Positions 1-5,800 of a stretch of DNA of 6,049 nt are shown piece by piece (within the stretch, counting starts at the first letter, position 1; the number at the start of each line of letters is the position of its first letter). A model generated the notes under the pieces. The model made no database searches, was not told the DNA's origin, and saw nothing but the letters and a program-made list of their open reading frames with translations. The stretch covers positions 1 through 6,049 of the forward strand of contig CAIYKK010000137.1 in the NCBI GenBank assembly GCA_903926695.1, written 5' to 3'. The translations under genes were made by a program, and so were the position numbers. Source of the stretch: an uncultured Burkholderiales bacterium. GTDB lineage: Bacteria; Pseudomonadota; Gammaproteobacteria; Burkholderiales; Burkholderiaceae_C.

Positions 1-2825
1 AGGCTCAGGGAACGGCAGTCGCCAGCCATTTTCCGGACTGGAAATACACCATTGCTGCCACTCCCACGAGCAAGCCTGACTGGAAGGGCGCGTATGTTCA
101 GTTGCTAGGCAATGGAAGCCTGAGCCTGCTCAACGGCGCGCTCAAGCTCGATGGCGATTTTGGCATTGTGATTTCTACCGGCGCCGGCATTGAAGTCACT
201 GTCGCTGCCACGCTGCAATTGCCGCTGCTCAAGCCGCTGGCCGTGGTTGGCACGCTGGGCTTGATTAACACGGGCATTTACGGCAGCTTGGAGGTGGGCG
301 GCACTGGCCCTGATGCTGTGCTTATTGACGGCGGCGCATTTTCGCTGGCGGGGCGCTTCTTGCTGCAAATTAACACCACGAGCGCGGCTCAGACGGTGCG
401 CTCGATCAACACCGGACAGGGTGCGGCGTTTGTTCAGGTGGACTTGCCGCCGCAGTCACTGCACATGGCGGGCAACGTCAGCATTGATGTGCTGGGCGGC
501 GTGGTGCACTTAGGCGGGTCGATGAACATGACCATCGACAAGACCGGTATCACCGCCGAAGCGCAATTGAAGCTGGAACTTGGGCCTTTAGGCAGCATTG
601 ATGTCAAAGGTGGCATCGCGTTGGTGCTCGAAGGCGACACGCCGGTGTTTGCGCTGAAGTTGGAGGCCCAAGTTAAGCTTGGAACCAGTCTAATTGGCTT
701 TAGCGCTGGCGCGCTTCTGGAGATCAACACTGGCAGCCAAACCCATGTGGGCGTGCTGGGTGGCCAGTTGTTCAAGTTGGCGCTGACCAACGGCAACATC
801 CACATTTTGGCGTTCGACATTGGTTTTAGCGGTGCGATGACCTTAACGGATGATAAGGTCTTTAGACTCGACTTTAGTGGCAATCTAAACTTTTTCGGCG
901 CGCTGAAGATCGATGTAGGGGGGTATATTCAGTCTGATGGCAAGTTTTCAATTACCGGCCATGCAGGCCTTGATATTGACCTAGTCGTTTTAAAGCTAGC
1001 TGCAGATGTGTCAGTAACGATAAGCGATCATGGCATTAAGGCGAGTGCTAGTGGGGAGTTAACCGCTGTGGGCTTTAGCCTTGCCGGTTTTGAGGCTGAA
1101 ATCGAATTAACCAGGATTAAGGCGAAAGTTAGTGCCAGCGCCACTATTTTGTTGGCGACTGTCTCAGGTAGCTTTACGTGGTATTTGGCAGATCCGCCAG
1201 TGATTGATTACCAAATTGGTGATACCCTGTACCTCAATATGGGTGACAAATCAGGCCGTTATGGTGATGATGCGTATGACGAGACGGTGAATGAATCTTA
1301 CAATATCACCAAAGAGAGCGATGGCAGTATTATGGTGCGCTCGCTAGAGGTCGAGTCCAAGCACACGGGTGTCAAACACATTGTGGCCAATGGCGGCAGC
1401 GGCAATGACTCTATCGAGATTGGAGCGGGCGTTGATGCGCTGATTGAGTTTGATGGCGGCGCGGGCAACGACAAGGTGGTTATGAATGGTGGCGCAGCAG
1501 GCAGCAAGATTTACGGCGGCGATGGTAACGATACCTTGGAAGGGGGCGACATCAGCGGCATGTCTTGGTACGGTGGTGCGGGCAATGATAAGTACACCGG
1601 TGGCGCTGGATCGGCTCATATCGAAATGGGCGCGGGCAACAACACCATTAGCACCGGTAACGGCAACAACACCGTTCGCATTGACGGGGGGAGCACGGAG
1701 CTCAACCTCGGTTCTGGCAACAATGACATTTTGGTGAGCACTGCGGGCGCGACCATTAACATCAAAGACGGCCAAAACGGTTATGATCATTTGATCTTTG
1801 ATCCACTCACTAGCAGGGGTTCGATTTTGTTGGGTAATCATCAACTCAATTTGAACGACACCACCGTCGTTTTTAAAGATGGTTTAGATCGCATTTCCAT
1901 CACCGACCAAAATACCGTGCGCAGCACCGTGGTCACAACCGTGGCTAAGCTTGCGACCAAGAACACGCCTGCAACCGAGGCGCAGGACTGGGGTAGCACG
2001 GATTTTGAACTCACATCCGCAGGCATCATCGATGTTCAAAATGCCAACTTCAAAATGGCGGGTGGCCACTTGACGCTGATTGCACCTAAGGGCGTGGATG
2101 GTATTCTCAATACCGAAATTGATGGCTTGACCGTGGTCAATAACGGTAGCGGCGCACTTGGTGCGATCGTGGTGCGCGAGGCTAATGATCTGAACATTAC
2201 TATGGATGATAAGGCTAATGGTGGCCTCTACGCTATTAATGGAAAAGTGGCCGTTCAGCTTAACGCTAAAGATTCCCTTCTATCCTTAAAAAGTGGTGCC
2301 ATCGTATCCAACGTGGAAGGCATCACTTTGGTCGCCGATAAGGTTGATTTGCTTTCCGGGGATAACAAAGTCCAGAGTTCTGGAACAACGGTGATGATTG
2401 CGCCTGTTAGTCCAAAATCCCCAATTTTGGTTGACAATCTTGCCGCAGGAACTGTTGGGAGTGATACATTCCGACTAAGTACTGAGCTATTAAATTATTT
2501 GAAAAATGAATCTAGCGAAATTCAGGTCGGAAGTCATGTCAGTAGTAGTATCATCTTTATTGGTCGTACGGGGTTGACTACACCAATCACATTGAGCAAC
2601 ACGCTACGCCTTCTGAATCCAATATTGGGCGGGGATATGTTTGTCAATGCACCGTTAGTTTTGACGAACGATGCTTCTCTCATCATTGAAGGATCGGGTC
2701 AATCGGGTGCAGCTAGCTTGGATAAAGCTTATATACTGGGTACGCCGGGCGGGCAGCCACAGGCCAGTGGATCATCTTTTGGTTTGGGTAACTATGATTA
2801 TTCGGTAAATACTCTGTTGTTGTGA
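1..2825 (+). CDS. C-terminal part of a giant RTX/beta-repeat secreted protein (5' partial)
   Basis: The frame is open from the left edge (first full codon at 3) to TGA at 2823-2825, giving 940 residues. No ATG with a ribosome binding site lies near the edge and the protein pattern continues unbroken, so the true start is upstream; the TTG at 102 is not a credible start. Counting from codon 3, residues about 36-400 are alternating hydrophobic/polar beta-strand repeats containing FLLQINTT and ALLEINTG. Residues 401-463 form an acidic linker that opens with GDTLYLNMGD. Residues 464-600 hold RTX nonapeptides. Residues 600-791 are beta-helix-like, and residues 792-899 are a module shared with the next gene. 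I found no cysteine, as is usual for proteins exported unfolded by type I secretion. The likely role is an extracellular or surface structural protein or adhesin that binds calcium through the RTX block. No catalytic motif is visible. Base composition varies sharply along the gene. The family type is fairly certain; the specific function is unknown. Confidence 0.9.
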   Translation, partial: AQGTAVASHFPDWKYTIAATPTSKPDWKGAYVQLLGNGSLSLLNGALKLDGDFGIVISTGAGIEVTVAATLQLPLLKPLAVVGTLGLINTGIYGSLEVGGTGPDAVLIDGGAFSLAGRFLLQINTTSAAQTVRSINTGQGAAFVQVDLPPQSLHMAGNVSIDVLGGVVHLGGSMNMTIDKTGITAEAQLKLELGPLGSIDVKGGIALVLEGDTPVFALKLEAQVKLGTSLIGFSAGALLEINTGSQTHVGVLGGQLFKLALTNGNIHILAFDIGFSGAMTLTDDKVFRLDFSGNLNFFGALKIDVGGYIQSDGKFSITGHAGLDIDLVVLKLAADVSVTISDHGIKASASGELTAVGFSLAGFEAEIELTRIKAKVSASATILLATVSGSFTWYLADPPVIDYQIGDTLYLNMGDKSGRYGDDAYDETVNESYNITKESDGSIMVRSLEVESKHTGVKHIVANGGSGNDSIEIGAGVDALIEFDGGAGNDKVVMNGGAAGSKIYGGDGNDTLEGGDISGMSWYGGAGNDKYTGGAGSAHIEMGAGNNTISTGNGNNTVRIDGGSTELNLGSGNNDILVSTAGATINIKDGQNGYDHLIFDPLTSRGSILLGNHQLNLNDTTVVFKDGLDRISITDQNTVRSTVVTTVAKLATKNTPATEAQDWGSTDFELTSAGIIDVQNANFKMAGGHLTLIAPKGVDGILNTEIDGLTVVNNGSGALGAIVVREANDLNITMDDKANGGLYAINGKVAVQLNAKDSLLSLKSGAIVSNVEGITLVADKVDLLSGDNKVQSSGTTVMIAPVSPKSPILVDNLAAGTVGSDTFRLSTELLNYLKNESSEIQVGSHVSSSIIFIGRTGLTTPITLSNTLRLLNPILGGDMFVNAPLVLTNDASLIIEGSGQSGAASLDKAYILGTPGGQPQASGSSFGLGNYDYSVNTLLL
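108..1200 (+). repeat. Amphipathic beta-strand repeat region with 'LxINT' motifs
   Basis: Within the first gene, about 360 residues alternate hydrophobic and small or polar positions, with glycine turns and very little proline. Two clear landmarks repeat: FLLQINTTSAAQTV coded from 357 and ALLEINTGSQTHVGV coded from 711, which are 118 codons apart. Between and after them, strands such as GSIDVKGGIAL and GALKIDVGGYIQ follow the same Leu/Ile-x-Leu/Val-x-Gly rhythm. I recognise this arrangement (LxINT repeats, then a GDTLxLN linker, then RTX) from memory as a recurring part of uncharacterised giant bacterial proteins. Its fold and ligand are not known to me. Repeat borders are approximate because the units are strongly diverged. 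Confidence 0.6.
1392..1802 (+). repeat. RTX calcium-binding nonapeptide block
   Basis: The translation shows canonical hemolysin-type nonapeptides: GGSGNDSIE (1392-1418), GGAGNDKVV (1455-1481), GGDGNDTLE (1515-1541) and GGAGNDKYT (1572-1598). Degenerate units follow, reading GAGNNTIST, GNGNNTVRI and GSGNNDILV, and the block closes with GQNGYDHLIF near 1770-1799. In the known family the GGxGxD turns of a parallel beta-roll bind calcium, and folding happens after type I export into calcium-rich surroundings. Here the units are spaced irregularly (about 19-21 residues apart at first) and later lose the aspartate to Asn, so calcium binding is probably limited to the first four. The block lies in the middle of the preserved sequence, 340 residues before the stop, rather than directly before a C-terminal export signal. 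Confidence 0.93.
2376..2699 (+). repeat. Shared 108-residue module, copy 1 (C-terminal end of first gene)
   Basis: This segment aligns without gaps with 3259-3582 of the second gene. By hand I count 55 identical residues of 108, and 48 of the last 84. Strongly kept pieces are SEI-x-VGS, the P-[IV]-TLS-x-TL core, GG-x-x-F-[VI]-NAPL and DASL-x-IEGSG. The copy is AT-rich: positions 2461-2520 are 30% GC. Similarity stops abruptly after EGSG, and the protein ends 41 residues later. The module is hydrophobic/polar alternating and most likely beta-structured; its role is unknown. Confidence 0.85.
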
Positions 2826-2885
2826 TGAGTTTTTTTCAATTGTTCCAACAAAGTTGGTCAGTGTGTCCAGAAATAATTTTTGATT

Positions 2886-2892
2886 AGGCAGA
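2886..2892 (+). promoter_or_regulatory. Probable ribosome binding site of the second giant gene
   Basis: AGGCAGA lies with its AGG core 7 bases before ATG 2896. It is a modest Shine-Dalgarno match but well placed. An in-frame TGA at 2881-2883 sits just upstream, so ATG 2896 is the first possible start of this frame, which agrees with the site. Confidence 0.5.
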
Positions 2893-2895
2893 ATA

Positions 2896-5800
2896 ATGAA
2901 AATAGTAAAAAAATCCGTGGCATCCCGTATTCGTGATGCGGTGCGTCGTGACGCATTTCGCATAGAGCCACTGGAGCAGCGCGTTTTGTTGTCTGCCGAT
3001 CCGGTGTTTACGCCGTTGCTGACGGTGTTGGCACCCGATAAAAACGAGGTCCAAAGTATCGAACAGGCTTACTCGGCGGTTCAGGCAGTGAGTTCACCGG
3101 TGGTTTCTGCGCCTGTGATGGCCAAGCTGCTGGCCAATCCGACTGCCTCAAGTGCTGCGACCGATTTCCAGGTCGATGCAGCTCTTTCTGACATGAGTCA
3201 GGCTTCTACGCTCAATGGCTTCATGGACAGCGCTTTGTGTGTTACCTCCAACGAGACGTTGGACGGCGCAACGCTGACGTTTGCGCCACTCGATTCGAGC
3301 GCACCGATTTTGATTGCCGGGTCAACCAGCGGCACCGTCAGCGATCAGACGCAGAAATTGAGCACCAATGCACTGAGCCAGTTGCAAGGCGATTTTAGCG
3401 AAATTGTGGTGGGTAGTCGAACGAGCAATAGCGTCATCTCCATCGGCGAGGCCGGTTCGAGCGCGCCCGTGACGCTCAGTGACACGCTGCATTTGATTAA
3501 CCCCATGCAGGGCGGAGAAATATTTATCAACGCGCCGCTGAACCTGACAGGCGATGCGTCGCTGTTCATTGAAGGCTCGGGCCACACGACGACCATATCG
3601 ACAAGTGTTTCTGTGGCTGCAGATATATTGGCATATGATTCACTCAAGATTAATGGTGAAGTTACGCTGACAGCGGGTATAAATGGCTCCGGGCAGATAC
3701 AACTCGGTAGTTCGGCATCCCATTTTATTGATGGTAATGGCGATACGACACCTGACACCCTACACCTGCAGGCGACCGGGAATATTTTGGTGACGGGTGA
3801 TGTGGGTTCCACTAATCCATTGAATGGCTTGACGGTAGATGGCAGAAGTGTTGTTACCGGAACAGTAAACACTCCCGACGATGTGACGTTCAACGGCACG
3901 GTCACGCTCAACGGCGACTTCAACATCACCGCCACCGGCACGGTGCTGTTCAGAAACACGGTCACGCTGCACAGTGGTGCCGACCTCAAAATCTCGGGTG
4001 CATCGTTGGTGGTTTTTCAGGGTGGACTGGTGCTCGATGGCGTAGGTGCGAAAGGTGCAGGTTCGATCCTGATCGAAGGCAACGAGATCAACTTTACCGG
4101 GGGCGAAGCTTCCATCGGCGGCTCGGGAACGTTGACATTGCGCCAGACCAGCGATGGGGTCGGGCTGGAAATCGGTGATCCGCCCAACAGCAACAGCGCG
4201 GCGCTGAACATCACCAACGCCGAACTGCTGGCCGTGCAGCAGGGCTTTAGCAAGGTAGTGTTTGGCAAGGCCGATGATGTCAGCGGCCATGCAGCCACTG
4301 GTGCTAGCGCGGTGCGCATCGGTGCCAACAACGGCCTGAGCCAGCCGACGCTGCGCAACAACACGGAAGTCTATGGCAGCGCCATCACGGTCGAAGACTA
4401 CTCGGTCTCCGGTGTCATCACGCAGATTTATGGCACGGTCAAGCTGGATGCGATCAACGACATCACCCTGCGCAACACCGTGCAGGCTTATGACGGCGCG
4501 ACTTGGTACGACGTGAATCTGTACTCGGCGAGTGGCGCGGTCAAGCAGCTCGATAACGCCACCGACAGCCAAACCAGCGAGCCGCTGCAGGGCCGGAACC
4601 TGACCGTCAGCGCAACCACGGGCATCAACCTGTTTGCCACCGAGTTTGACAACGTCAGCGCGGTCAACGCCACCAGCAGTGACTTGGTCATTGGCGAGAC
4701 GGCCAACGGCGGCGTGCTCAATGTGCTGCAGGCGCTGCAAAGCAGTGCGCTGGGCACGGGCAGCATCAACGTGAGCACGGCGGGCGGCAATTTGACCATC
4801 GACGCAGCAGGCTCGGGTGTGAAAAACCTGGGCAAGGGCGACTTGACCTTGCGCGCAGGCGGGCTGGGCTCGCAACTGCTGGTCAACCACTCTATCAGCA
4901 CCACGGACGGCAAAATCACCCTGACGGCCAACGCCGACCTGACGCTGGGCAACGCCATTTTGGTGGACGGCAGCGGGACGGGCACCATCACGGTCACGTC
5001 CGAAGTAGCCGCGATTGTTCAAAACGGAGACATCACCTCCGGCGGCGGCCTGGTGACGCTGGCTGCCGCGACTACGCTGACGATGAAGGACGGTGTAAAA
5101 ACTCTGAGCGAAAACGCTTCCAACGACACCGGGGCGGTCAGCCTGACGGCGGGCGGAAGCATTCGCCTGAGCTTGATTCAGGCCGACGGCTCCGTCGGGG
5201 TTAACAGCACGGGCGGCGCGATCATCGACCAGCGCAGCAGCGCGGGCCTGCTCCGCGAGGGCGTGAACGTTTTGGGCGAAACCGCCTCGGTCAGCCTCAC
5301 CGCTGCCACCGGCGTGGGCGCGCCGGGCGCGTCCATTTACACCACCGTCGGCGCTTTGAGCGGCGGCAACACCACCAGCGGCGGCATGTCGGTGATTGAA
5401 AGCACCGGCCTGGAAGTCGGCGCTGCTGGCATCACGCTGGGCGGCGTGGCCGCTGGCAGCGGCGACCTGAGCCTGGCCACGATTGACGGTTTGCTGCTGA
5501 TCAGCGGCGCAGTCGCCAGCACCGGCGCGAGCGGCAACATGTTCATTGCCAGCGGCAAAACGGCCACGGCGCGCAACCTGGACGTGGCCGCTGCCGTGTC
5601 GTCAGCGCACGGCAACATCAGCTTGCTCGGGCGCGGCGATGTGCTTTTGAGCACCAGCTCGTCGAGCGTACAAACGACGGCGACGGGCAAAACCGTCGAT
5701 GTGCTCGCCGACGGTGCTATCACCATGCAGGCGGCGGCGCACATCGGCACTTTAAACGGCAATATTTTGCTCAATGCGGGCGGTGTCATCGCCGTCGGGC

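Noticed and set aside
102..104. TTG at 102 as the start of the first gene
   Set aside because: The frame is open and protein-like back to position 3, there is no ribosome binding site in front, and the encoded repeats clearly continue from further upstream.
1344..1844. 166-codon open frame on the reverse strand across the RTX block
   Set aside because: Antisense of Gly/Asn/Asp-rich repeats often stays open; the forward RTX nonapeptides are unmistakable.
2845..2857. Inverted repeat CCAAC-AAA-GTTGG in the gap, as a possible terminator
   Set aside because: The stem is only five bases and no T-run follows directly on the forward strand; the T-run at 2830-2836 lies on the wrong side. It is too weak to call.
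2840..2877. Possible promoter for the second gene (TTGTTC at 2840 and AATAAT at 2872)
   Set aside because: The spacing is 26 bases, far from the usual 16-18, and AT-rich gaps give such matches by chance.
3345..3989. 214-codon open frame on the reverse strand
   Set aside because: It overlaps shared module copy 2 and the coils on the forward strand. There is no domain pattern or supporting context.
3760..5022. 420-codon open frame on the reverse strand
   Set aside because: It lies fully opposite the second giant gene. Its translation is rich in Arg, Gln, Ala and Val with no domain pattern, which is typical of antisense shadows of GC-rich coding DNA. The forward frame has coherent repeats and a known head motif.
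5313..5332. GC-rich near-palindromic run around GGCGCGCC
   Set aside because: It is explained by codons for Val-Gly-Ala-Pro-Gly-Ala in a GC-rich frame; there is no sign of a regulatory or recombination site.
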